From NCBI GenBank assembly GCA_035275545.1, contig DATEMP010000313.1, forward strand, positions 1-9,172: a DNA stretch of 9,172 bases, written 5' to 3'. The position numbers and the translations under genes are program-made. Source of the DNA: WS-11 sp035275545 (GTDB lineage: Bacteria; Eisenbacteria; RBG-16-71-46). The notes beneath the pieces were generated by a model, which did not search any database, had not been told where the DNA came from, and saw nothing but the letters and a program-made list of their open reading frames with translations. Below are positions 1 to 6,113 of this stretch, one piece after another; the first letter of the stretch is position 1, and each line of letters starts with the position of its first letter.

Positions 1-77
1 GCCAGCCGGTCGGGCAGCGCCCGAAGCGCCCCGCGCCCGAGGTGCGGCGGCCCGCGTCCTACGCCGAGGTGGTGGAG

Positions 78-1343
78 ATGCTGCCGGTGGCCGCGGCACT
101 CGCGATCGCGCTTGCGGCGGGCGGAGCGCTGGCGCCCGCGCCCGCGCATGCCGGGCTGCTGATCCCGATGGACGAGAAGCAGACCGATCACCTCAAGGCT
201 TACGGGCTCGCCTACTGGGCGCTGGTCCGGGGCGAGAAGATCGAATGGCTGCTGAACTATCGCGGCGGCTCGTTCCTGATGCCCGAGGGCGCCGCCACCA
301 CCCGCGAGGCGAACGTGCGCGGCGTGTCGTTCGAGCCGATGGGGGGTGCCGCCGAGGCGGCGATGCGCGCGGAGATCGCCGACAACAACATGGAGTCGGT
401 CGCGCTCGAGAAGGCGCCGCGCGTGGCGGTCTATATCCCGCCCAACACGCCGCCCTGGGACGACGCGGTGACGCTCGCGCTCGAGTACGCCGACATCCCG
501 TACACGAAGCTGTGGGACGAGGAGGTGCTGCGCGCCGACCTCAAGAACTTCGACTGGCTCCACCTCCACCACGAGGATTTCACCGCCCAGCACGGGAAGT
601 TCTACAACGCGTATCACAACTTCCCCTGGTACCAGGAGGAGGAGCGGGTCCAGAAGGCGATGGCTACCAAGCTGGGCTTCGCCAAGGTCACCCACCTCAA
701 GGCGGCGGTGGCGATCGCGATCAAGGACTGGGTGGGCGGCGGCGGGTTCATGTTCGGGATGTGCTCGGCCACCGACACCTACGACATCGCGCTCGCCGCG
801 CAGGGCATCGACATCGCCGAGTCGGTCTACGACGGCGACCCGGCCGACCCGCTCTCGAACCGCAAGCTCGACTTCAAGCGCGGGCTCGCCTTCAAGGACT
901 TCCGGCTCGAGCTGGACCCGTTCATCTACCGCTTCTCCGACATCGACGTCACCCAGGAGGCGTCGTTGCGCGGGCCCAACAGCGTCTTCACGCTGTTCGA
1001 CTTTTCGGCCAAGAACGACCCGGTGCCGACCATGCTGGTGCAGGACCACGTCAACGCGGTGCCCGAGTTCCTCGGGCAGACCACGGGATTCCGCCGGCCC
1101 AAGATCAAGAGCGGCGTGCTGGTGCTCGGCGAGGTCGAGGGCACCGACGAGGTCAAGTACCTGCACGGCCAGTTCGGCCGCGGCACGTTCACGTTCCTGG
1201 GCGGGCACGACCCCGAGGACTACCAGCACATGGTCGGCGACCCGCCGACCGATCTGGCCAAGTTCCGGCACTCGCCGGGCTACCGGCTGATCCTCAACAA
1301 CGTGCTGTTCCCGGCGGCAGAGAAGAAGAAGCAGCGGACGTAG
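78..1343 (+). CDS. Secreted protein of the family often labelled 'asparagine synthetase B'
   Basis: This 421-residue protein looks exported: residues 1-25 are hydrophobic and Ala-rich and end in APAHA, before a mature start GLLIPMDEKQTDHLKAYG. I recognise that start from Bacteroidetes proteins annotated 'asparagine synthetase B'. Neither the N-terminal Cys glutaminase nor the SGGxDS ATP-pyrophosphatase motif of AsnB is present, so that name is probably wrong. Conserved-looking blocks are WLHLHHEDF (160-168), a Gly run followed by FMFGMCSATD (Cys229) and GGHDPEDYQH (375-384). The Gly-rich strand leading into a cysteine resembles the nucleophile elbow of class I glutamine amidotransferase-like folds; this is inference and the activity is unknown. 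I chose ATG 78 because GAGGTGG (66-72) is a plausible ribosome site. GTG 42 is in frame and would add 12 residues. The frame is open to the window edge, so a start further upstream cannot be excluded. The gene is convergent with the hydrolase. Confidence 0.8.
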   Translation: MLPVAAALAIALAAGGALAPAPAHAGLLIPMDEKQTDHLKAYGLAYWALVRGEKIEWLLNYRGGSFLMPEGAATTREANVRGVSFEPMGGAAEAAMRAEIADNNMESVALEKAPRVAVYIPPNTPPWDDAVTLALEYADIPYTKLWDEEVLRADLKNFDWLHLHHEDFTAQHGKFYNAYHNFPWYQEEERVQKAMATKLGFAKVTHLKAAVAIAIKDWVGGGGFMFGMCSATDTYDIALAAQGIDIAESVYDGDPADPLSNRKLDFKRGLAFKDFRLELDPFIYRFSDIDVTQEASLRGPNSVFTLFDFSAKNDPVPTMLVQDHVNAVPEFLGQTTGFRRPKIKSGVLVLGEVEGTDEVKYLHGQFGRGTFTFLGGHDPEDYQHMVGDPPTDLAKFRHSPGYRLILNNVLFPAAEKKKQRT

Positions 1344-1344
1344 T

Positions 1345-1376
1345 GCCGGCGCGAGAGCCTTTGGGCGAGCGCCGGC
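1345..1376 (+). terminator. Hairpin just after the first gene, possible terminator
   Basis: GCCGGCGC (1345-1352) pairs perfectly with GCGCCGGC (1369-1376), and a short inner GCC/GGC stem (1357-1359 with 1364-1366) lies inside the loop. It begins two bases after the stop codon at 1341-1343. No T-tract follows, so it would be a GC-hairpin type terminator or an mRNA-end stabiliser rather than a classical intrinsic terminator. Confidence 0.4.
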
Positions 1377-1380
1377 GAAG

Positions 1381-1458
1381 TGCGCGAACGGCCTCCCCGC
1401 GGCCCTCTCCGCTCGCCATCCTGGCTCGCTGCAGTACGCCGAGGGGAGGCCGCTCGCA
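1381..1458. repeat. Long-range inverted repeat in the convergent gap
   Basis: CGGCCTCCCC (1389-1398) is perfectly complementary to GGGGAGGCCG (1443-1452). An outer TGCG (1381-1384) pairs with CGCA (1455-1458) across a small internal loop, and the central loop is about 44 bases. The element fills most of the 129-bp gap between the two convergent stop codons, which has no ORF I believe. It could be a bidirectional terminator or a REP-like intergenic repeat; a second copy would be needed to call it the latter, and I see none in this window. Confidence 0.4.
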
Positions 1459-1472
1459 CCCTTCGCCGGTGG

Positions 1473-3200
1473 TCATTCCCGTACCGCCTTGACCGGTGCT
1501 CCGCCTGGGGCGGTGAGGACGGAGAGGCCCTGGCTCTCGAACGCGATCCGCACGACCTGATCGGTGGGCGGGTCGTAGGCGGCGAAGCGGTCGTTGCCTT
1601 CGGGCAGGAAAAGCGTGGTGGCGGGCTGGGGGATGCCGGTCCCGATCGCGGTGAGCAGCAGCGTGGCGCTCCGCCATACCAGGCGCACCACGACGGGATC
1701 GCCGCGGCTGGTCTCGATCCTGACGAAGCTCTCGAGCTTCGCAGGGCCCTTGGGCGCGGTGCCCAGCACCGTGCGCCCGCGCAATGTGCCGCCCGCGCTC
1801 TCGACGCGCGCCCACCAGTCCTTCAAGGTCTGCAGCATCTCGGGCGTCTCGCACCGGGGCGCGATCCATGTCGTGTCCCGTGCGGCCAGCGCGACGACGA
1901 ACGAATCCGCGAGCGCGTTGCAGCGGGGCAGCGCCTCGGGCGGCGCCTTGCCGGGCCAGGCGAGCTGGTTGACCGCGGCCTGCCCGGCGGCGCCCACGAA
2001 CAGGGCCGCGCCCTTGCGGCTCACGTCGAAGGTCGCGCCCGAGTCGAACCGATAGCGCCCGGCGTATCGCGCCAGCGCTGTGGAGTCGCTGCGCGCGACC
2101 CGGGGCGGGAGTGCGAACTCGCGGGCGCGCACGATGCGCATGATGCCGCGGATCACGGCACTGTTCCATCGGAACGCGTTGGGCGAGACGTTGGTGGTGA
2201 GCGTCACCGTCACGCTGTCGTCGGGGAACCAGTAGATGTCCGCGTGGTAGCCCTCCCAATCACCGCCCGAGGTGATCGCCGGGGTCCCCCAGCCGGTGCG
2301 CCCCCGCGACCACCCGCACGCGGTGTTGCCGGTCGAGTCGGAGCTCATCCGCTGCCACGCCGCCTGCGTCACCACGCGGCCCTCGTGGAGCGCGGTGAGC
2401 CAGCGATGGAGATCGCCGGCGGTGCTGACCAGCGACCCGGAGCCCAGGCGCGCATCGGTGTGCGGCGGATGGGTGGCCGTGAGCGCTTCGACCGGTCCGG
2501 CGTAGCCGCGCGCGACCCGCTGGCCGTCGGCCCCGGCCGCGGAAGGGAATCCGGTCTGCATGAGGCCGGCACGCGCGATCACGCTGTCGGCCACGAAGCG
2601 CTCGAACGGTTGCGCGGCGACCTGCTCGACGATCCGCGCGAGCACGTTGAACGCGAGGTTCGAGTAGAGCCGGTCGGTGCCGGGCGCGTAGCGCAGCCGC
2701 ACCTTGCGCAGGCTCGCGGCGGTCGTCGCCGGGGTGCGGGTGTCCAGCTCCTGGTCCTCGGCCTCCGCCGGCAGACCCGAGGCATGGTTCAGCATCTGGT
2801 CGATGGTGATGCGCGCCACGTCCGGAGGCAGCCCGGGGAAGTACTGCGCGAGCGAGTCGCGGGTGCGGAGCGCCGAGCGCTCGGCGAGCCGGAGCACCGC
2901 GGCGGCGGTGAAGCCCTTGGTGATCGAGGCGATCGCGAAGCGCGTGTCGATCCGGTTCGCGACGTCGCGCTCACGATCCGCCATGCCGTAGGCGCGGTGG
3001 AGCACGAATCGCCCGCGATGCTCGACCAGGGCGACGCCCGCGTAGCCGAACGCCGCGTAGCGCTCGAGCAGGCTGTCCATGCGCGCGCCGAGGCCCGGGG
3101 CGACCCGCGGGCGATCGGGGGGCGGCTCCGCCCCCGCCGGCGTCACCGTCGCGGCCGCGATCAGCAGTACCCACCCCAGCCACCGTCCGAATTCGTACAC
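1473..3200 (-). CDS. Secreted serine hydrolase, class C beta-lactamase/DD-peptidase fold
   Basis: This 575-residue protein belongs to the beta-lactamase-related (AmpC/penicillin-binding/esterase) superfamily. Residues 1-24 form a signal peptide (hydrophobic WVLLIAAATV, then PAGA before EPPP), placing it in the periplasm or outside. The catalytic SxxK is S92-I-T-K95 and the second motif is Y179-S-N181. The third motif, usually HxG or KTG, reads SGG (311-313) followed by DWEGYHAD, so a Ser stands where His or Lys is usual. The catalytic domain ends near residue 345. A C-terminal extension of about 200 residues follows, with a likely small beta-barrel (about 370-415, AGRYRF style) and a region that may be NTF2-like (about 425-525); both assignments are tentative. 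Substrate is unknown; peptidase, esterase or amidase are all possible, and resistance should not be assumed. The start is GTG at 3198-3200; an in-frame TGA at 3207-3209 lies three codons upstream, and no good Shine-Dalgarno is visible. Confidence 0.9.
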   Translation of the reverse strand: MYEFGRWLGWVLLIAAATVTPAGAEPPPDRPRVAPGLGARMDSLLERYAAFGYAGVALVEHRGRFVLHRAYGMADRERDVANRIDTRFAIASITKGFTAAAVLRLAERSALRTRDSLAQYFPGLPPDVARITIDQMLNHASGLPAEAEDQELDTRTPATTAASLRKVRLRYAPGTDRLYSNLAFNVLARIVEQVAAQPFERFVADSVIARAGLMQTGFPSAAGADGQRVARGYAGPVEALTATHPPHTDARLGSGSLVSTAGDLHRWLTALHEGRVVTQAAWQRMSSDSTGNTACGWSRGRTGWGTPAITSGGDWEGYHADIYWFPDDSVTVTLTTNVSPNAFRWNSAVIRGIMRIVRAREFALPPRVARSDSTALARYAGRYRFDSGATFDVSRKGAALFVGAAGQAAVNQLAWPGKAPPEALPRCNALADSFVVALAARDTTWIAPRCETPEMLQTLKDWWARVESAGGTLRGRTVLGTAPKGPAKLESFVRIETSRGDPVVVRLVWRSATLLLTAIGTGIPQPATTLFLPEGNDRFAAYDPPTDQVVRIAFESQGLSVLTAPGGAPVKAVRE

Positions 3201-3245
3201 GAAGTCTCAGCAGTGCCGAGCGTCCGGAGCTTCGACGCGCCGCGC

Positions 3246-3276
3246 CCGCCGGGGGTTGGAGAGCAACCCCCGGCGG
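3246..3276 (-). terminator. Strong GC hairpin between the Spy-like and hydrolase genes
   Basis: A perfect 13-bp stem (3246-3258 with 3264-3276, core GCCGGGGGTTG / CAACCCCCGGC) encloses a 5-base loop (3259-3263). It lies 15 bases after the stop of the Spy-like gene and 45 bases before the hydrolase start, both on the minus strand. No U-tract follows in the transcript, so it may terminate, attenuate or protect the upstream mRNA. If it terminates, the hydrolase needs its own promoter in the short space left. Confidence 0.5.
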
Positions 3277-3290
3277 CCGGCGTCTGGACG

Positions 3291-3752
3291 CTACATCTGC
3301 AACGCGCCGGTGCGCAGCAGGTAGGCGAGCCGGGTGCGCTGCTCGGGCTTGAGCAGCCCGTGCATGCGCTCGAGTGCCTTCCCGACCGCCGCCTGCACCT
3401 TCTCGGCGGCACGCGTTCTCAGGCCGGACGCTTCGCCGGCGCGGGCCGCGTCGAACGCTTCGGCCGTCACCGAGTCCGCGAGCGCGGTGAGCGCGCGGCG
3501 ATCGTCCACCGCGGCCTGGGCACGCTCGGTCTTGAGCTCGCTGATGATCGCCGCCAGCGCTTCCACCTGGGACTCATCCAGCTCGAGCCGGTACGCGAGG
3601 TAGCGGAGCGGCCGGCGCACGCCGAAGCCCGTCCCCTCCTCGACGTAGTGCCGGTGCTCGCGTGAGCCGCCCCAGGACGGTGTGCCGCAGGACGTTCCGC
3701 AGCCGCATGCGCCCTGGCGGGCGCGCTTCCACATCATCATGCGTGGATGCAT
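3291..3752 (-). CDS. Spy/CpxP-like (LTXXQ-type) protein lacking a signal peptide
   Basis: This 153-residue protein has an all-helical body resembling Spy/CpxP periplasmic chaperones and 'heavy-metal sensor' proteins. LRYLAYRLELDESQVEAL (49-66) begins the helical part, a long Arg/Ala/Glu-rich stretch follows, and LKPEQR (134-139) matches the LTxxQ-like signature. The N-terminus is unusual: MHPRMMMWKRARQGACGCG has no hydrophobic segment, so no signal peptide or membrane anchor is visible. It carries Cys16, Cys18 and Cys22 plus His33 and His35, a possible metal or redox site. Cys16 is not in a convincing lipobox. The start at 3750-3752 is fixed by AGGAGG (3759-3764) six bases upstream; a longer in-frame start at 3797 adds only a polar, non-hydrophobic stretch. 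The gene is divergent from the Kelch gene. Assignment to the Spy/CpxP-like group is fairly likely; function is unknown. Confidence 0.75.
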   Translation of the reverse strand: MHPRMMMWKRARQGACGCGTSCGTPSWGGSREHRHYVEEGTGFGVRRPLRYLAYRLELDESQVEALAAIISELKTERAQAAVDDRRALTALADSVTAEAFDAARAGEASGLRTRAAEKVQAAVGKALERMHGLLKPEQRTRLAYLLRTGALQM

Positions 3753-3758
3753 GACGTT

Positions 3759-3764
3759 CCTCCT
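3759..3764 (-). promoter_or_regulatory. Ribosome binding site of the Spy-like gene
   Basis: The minus strand reads AGGAGG followed by AACGTC and then ATG (3752-3750). This consensus Shine-Dalgarno with six-base spacing decides the start in favour of 3752 over the longer frame beginning at 3797. Confidence 0.85.
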
Positions 3765-3766
3765 CT

Positions 3767-3790
3767 CGCCGGGGCTCGTCGCTCCCGGCG
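3767..3790 (-). promoter_or_regulatory. 5' leader hairpin next to the Spy-like ribosome site
   Basis: CGCCGGG (3767-3773) pairs perfectly with CCCGGCG (3784-3790) around a 10-base loop. In the minus-strand transcript the stem ends two bases before the Shine-Dalgarno at 3764. This position could modulate translation initiation or mRNA stability; no known riboswitch or thermometer class is recognised. Confidence 0.4.
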
Positions 3791-4030
3791 GGTGCAATCG
3801 CGTGGGCCCGATGCCTCACGCGCGACCCGAACCGTATCACACCAAGTGCACGGAACGCTCCAAATCGCCAAGCCGGACGTGCATTCCACGAACGCCATTC
3901 CCCCCAGTCGGGCCCGGAACGTGGCGACGTGCACGCGAATGGGGCCCGGACGGGCCGCCGGGGGCCGTTTTCGGCGTTGGTCCCGGGCTTGCTCATTCCA
4001 TCCGCGGCTTTTCATAGCAGTCGTCCCCTG

Positions 4031-4036
4031 AGGAGG
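4031..4036 (+). promoter_or_regulatory. Ribosome binding site of the Kelch gene
   Basis: AGGAGG is followed by six bases and then GTG at 4043. It fixes the start at 4043 even though the frame is open back to an ATG at 3929, and the resulting protein begins directly with a signal peptide. Confidence 0.85.
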
Positions 4037-4042
4037 TGCACC

Positions 4043-5650
4043 GTGCGCTCGCTCGCACTGTTGCTACTCGTTCTCGGGGTCCACATGGATGTCGCCCCCG
4101 CGCTCACCCATGCGGCGGATTGGAATCCGCTCCCGCCGCTCTCTCCCGCGCGGTATGGCGCCGCGGCCGCGAACCTGGACGGTCGCGTCTGGGTGCTCGG
4201 TGGCCGGATGCCCTTCGAGCTGCCGTTCGCGAGCGTGTACGACGTGGCGTCGTCGTCGTGGAGCGACGCAGAGCCCATGTCCCAACCGCGCTACCAGGGC
4301 GGCGCTGCCGCGCTCGGCGGATTCGTCTACGCGGTGGGCGGCTCGTTTGGCGGCATGCCCTCGATCAACGTCGAGCGCTTCGAACCCAACGCCAACGGGT
4401 GGTTCCCGCGCTCCGGCATGCCGACCGCGCGTGCCGGAATGGCGGTGGGCGTGGTGGGCGGCGGCATTGTCGTCGCCGGCGGCATGTCGGACGAGAACCT
4501 GCTCGGCGTCGACTGCTATCGCTACGATCCCGCGTCCGACCACTGGTCGGTGATCGGCTCGCTCGCCGTGCCGCGCACCGGCGTGGCCGGCGCCGTGATG
4601 GGCGACCGCCTGTGGGTGATCGGCGGCTCGAATGGCGCGCCGAGCGCGCGGGTGGACGTCTACGACGGAGCCACCGGCACGTGGAGCGCCGGGACCAACC
4701 TGCCCGAGCCGCTGTGGCTCGCGACCGCCGTCGCCATCAAGGATCGCGTGTTCGTGATGGGCGGCATCGATGCCACGCTCATGCCCAGCGACCGCGTCTA
4801 CAGCGCGGGCGACGACGGGGTGTGGCAGGCCGAGAGCGCCCTGCCCGGCCCGCTGTCGGAGGCTTTTGCGGCTCCGACTTCCGCGGAGTGTGCGTTGGTG
4901 GCGGGCGGACTGGAGGGTACGGGGGGATCAGCGGCCTCCGTGTGGGCCCGATGTGCTTCCGCGCCTCCGCCGCCCCCACCACCGCCTCCGCCGCCGCCGC
5001 CGCCGCCTCCTCCTCCGCCGCCTCCGCCGCCGCCTCCTCCTGACGTGCTGCCGGTCGCCGTGGAGCTCAACCCCTCATCGCTCAACGCGTCGAGCCAGGG
5101 GAACTGGATCACCGCCACGATCGTCACCGACGGATGGCCCGCGTCCGAGATCGTCGTCGCCACCCTCAGGCTCGACGGCGTCGCCGCGGAGAACCCGACC
5201 TTCGACACCAACGCGTCGGGCAACACGCTCAAGGTCAAGTTCCCGCGCCAGCCGTTCGCGAGCCGTGAGGACGGTCACTACCTGCTGCCGCTCACCGGCG
5301 AGCGCTCGGATGGAATGCTGATCGCGGGCGAGGCGGAGCTCGACGTGCACGGCAGTAGCGGCACGTCCGTCAGACGGCGTCGCGCCCAGCCGCATGCGCT
5401 GCGCGTGATCGGCACCGCGGCGCGCAACGCGTCGATCGCGTTCACGCTCGACCAGCCCACCGAGGTCATGATGGACGTGGTCGACCTCCAGGGGCGTACC
5501 GTGGCTCAGATCGAGCGCGGCACGCTGCCCGCGGGCAGCTACCAGCGGCAGTGGCCGGCCGGTGGCCAGGCGGTGAAGTCGGGCATGTACCTGGTGCGGC
5601 TGCGCACCCCCGGAACGCAGGGGATGGTGCCGCTGCCGATCGTCCGGTAG
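4043..5650 (+). CDS. Secreted Kelch beta-propeller protein with polyproline linker and C-terminal sorting domain
   Basis: This 535-residue multidomain exported protein has a signal peptide at 1-24 (RSLALLLLVLGV core, ALTHA before ADW). Six Kelch blades follow, seen as repeated hydrophobic-GG motifs with GG at 53-54, 99-100, 146-147, 194-195, 240-241 and 288-289; most are followed by a V-x-x-Y/F-D strand and a conserved W. Six blades can close a full propeller, a binding scaffold rather than a recognisable enzyme. Cys283 and Cys304 flank the last blade. Residues 308-333 are 26 uninterrupted prolines. Residues 334 to about 437 look like an Ig/Fn3-like domain. The last 85 residues, with VDLQGR, LPAGSYQRQW and KSGMYLVRL and ending in PIVR, match the FlgD-Ig/type IX-like C-terminal sorting domain of FCB-group secreted proteins. 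Export by signal peptidase and then C-terminal-domain secretion or anchoring is inferred. The ligand is unknown. The stop directly abuts that of the convergent GNAT gene. Confidence 0.9.
   Translation: MRSLALLLLVLGVHMDVAPALTHAADWNPLPPLSPARYGAAAANLDGRVWVLGGRMPFELPFASVYDVASSSWSDAEPMSQPRYQGGAAALGGFVYAVGGSFGGMPSINVERFEPNANGWFPRSGMPTARAGMAVGVVGGGIVVAGGMSDENLLGVDCYRYDPASDHWSVIGSLAVPRTGVAGAVMGDRLWVIGGSNGAPSARVDVYDGATGTWSAGTNLPEPLWLATAVAIKDRVFVMGGIDATLMPSDRVYSAGDDGVWQAESALPGPLSEAFAAPTSAECALVAGGLEGTGGSAASVWARCASAPPPPPPPPPPPPPPPPPPPPPPPPPPDVLPVAVELNPSSLNASSQGNWITATIVTDGWPASEIVVATLRLDGVAAENPTFDTNASGNTLKVKFPRQPFASREDGHYLLPLTGERSDGMLIAGEAELDVHGSSGTSVRRRRAQPHALRVIGTAARNASIAFTLDQPTEVMMDVVDLQGRTVAQIERGTLPAGSYQRQWPAGGQAVKSGMYLVRLRTPGTQGMVPLPIVR
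4964..5041 (+). repeat. CCN triplet repeat encoding 26 prolines
   Basis: Twenty-six consecutive CCN codons occur, mostly CCG and CCT with a few CCA and CCC, inside the Kelch gene between the propeller and the Ig-like domain. The tract is imperfect at DNA level but strictly in triplets, so slippage would change linker length without a frameshift. Ribosomes would need EF-P to read it efficiently. On the minus strand it reads as polyglycine, which is not a believable gene. Confidence 0.95.
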
Positions 5651-6097
5651 TCAGCCGCGCGTGTAGATCCTCGGCACCCACCGCTCCATGTAGCGGTCGG
5701 GTGCCGAGAGCGGAGCGTAGCCCGCCTCCCGGTAGAGGGCGTGGGCGTCGCGCGTGAGCAGCACCCAGCGGCGCAGGTTCTGCAGCTCGGGGTGCGCGTG
5801 GACGACCTCGAGCAGCCAGCGGGCGAGCCCGCGCCCCCGGTACGCCTCGAGCACGAACACGTCGCCCAGGTAGGCGAACGTGGCGCGGTCGGAGATGACC
5901 CGCGCGAACCCCACCAGGCTCGCCCCCTCGTAGACCCCGAAGTTGAGCGAGTGCTCGATCGAGCGCCGCACCACCTCGCGCGGGATCCCCTCCGCCCAGT
6001 AGCTCCGGGTCAGGAACCCGTGCACCAGGTCGACGTCGATGCGCGCCGGGTCGGTGCTGATCGTGAACCCGTCCCGGGTCCACTCCCCGCTCGCCAT
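5651..6097 (-). CDS. GNAT family N-acetyltransferase
   Basis: This 148-residue single-domain protein is the usual size for GNAT enzymes, which move acetyl from acetyl-CoA to an amine. The core motif A is clear: the beta4 strand FAYLGDVFVLEAYRG (74-88) leads into the acetyl-CoA pyrophosphate loop R87-G-R-G90-L-A92 and the following helix. The earlier strand VGFARVISD (62-70) and the late ALYREAGYAPL (120-130) are also typical, the last giving the usual Tyr region. YWAEGIPREVV (33-43) recalls a cytosolic GNAT subgroup of unknown substrate. No signal peptide is present. It starts 16 bases after the OmpA stop on the same strand, so the two are probably co-transcribed, though the only ribosome-site-like stretch is a weak GGCGGG. 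Its TGA touches the TAG of the convergent Kelch gene with no spacer. Confidence 0.9.
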   Translation of the reverse strand: MASGEWTRDGFTISTDPARIDVDLVHGFLTRSYWAEGIPREVVRRSIEHSLNFGVYEGASLVGFARVISDRATFAYLGDVFVLEAYRGRGLARWLLEVVHAHPELQNLRRWVLLTRDAHALYREAGYAPLSAPDRYMERWVPRIYTRG

Positions 6098-6113
6098 GCC
6101 CGCCGCCCGCGCC

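Larger units (their letters stand above)
3753..4042. other. 290-bp divergent intergenic region
   Basis: This region separates the Spy-like gene (leftward) from the Kelch gene (rightward) and must hold both promoters. It is visibly less GC-rich in parts than the genes around it. A weak leftward sigma70-like pair can be read on the minus strand: TTGGAG (3863-3858), 16 bases, TGTGAT (3841-3836). A still weaker rightward pair is TTGCTC (3989-3994), 18 bases, CATAGC (4013-4018). GACGTGCA occurs at 3876-3883 and again exactly 50 bases on at 3926-3933, and a related AGTGCACGG starts at 3845; these may be operator sites. I see no small ORF or RNA gene that I would defend. Confidence 0.4.

Noticed and set aside
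1473..3200. Calling the serine hydrolase an antibiotic-resistance beta-lactamase
   Set aside because: Only the fold and the SxxK/YxN motifs are shared; the third motif differs and a large C-terminal extension is present, so resistance is not supported.
1380..3665. 761-residue open frame on the plus strand opposite the hydrolase and Spy-like genes
   Set aside because: It is Arg/Gly/Ala-rich, has no domain signature, and runs antisense through two genes with clear motifs. Long shadow frames are expected at this GC content.
3929..4042. N-terminal extension of the Kelch protein from ATG 3929
   Set aside because: The AGGAGG at 4031-4036 and the signal peptide starting at GTG 4043 fix the start; the extension would bury the signal peptide.
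4798..5238. Polyglycine-containing minus-strand frame
   Set aside because: It is the antisense reading of the polyproline CCN tract in the Kelch gene and has no start signal.
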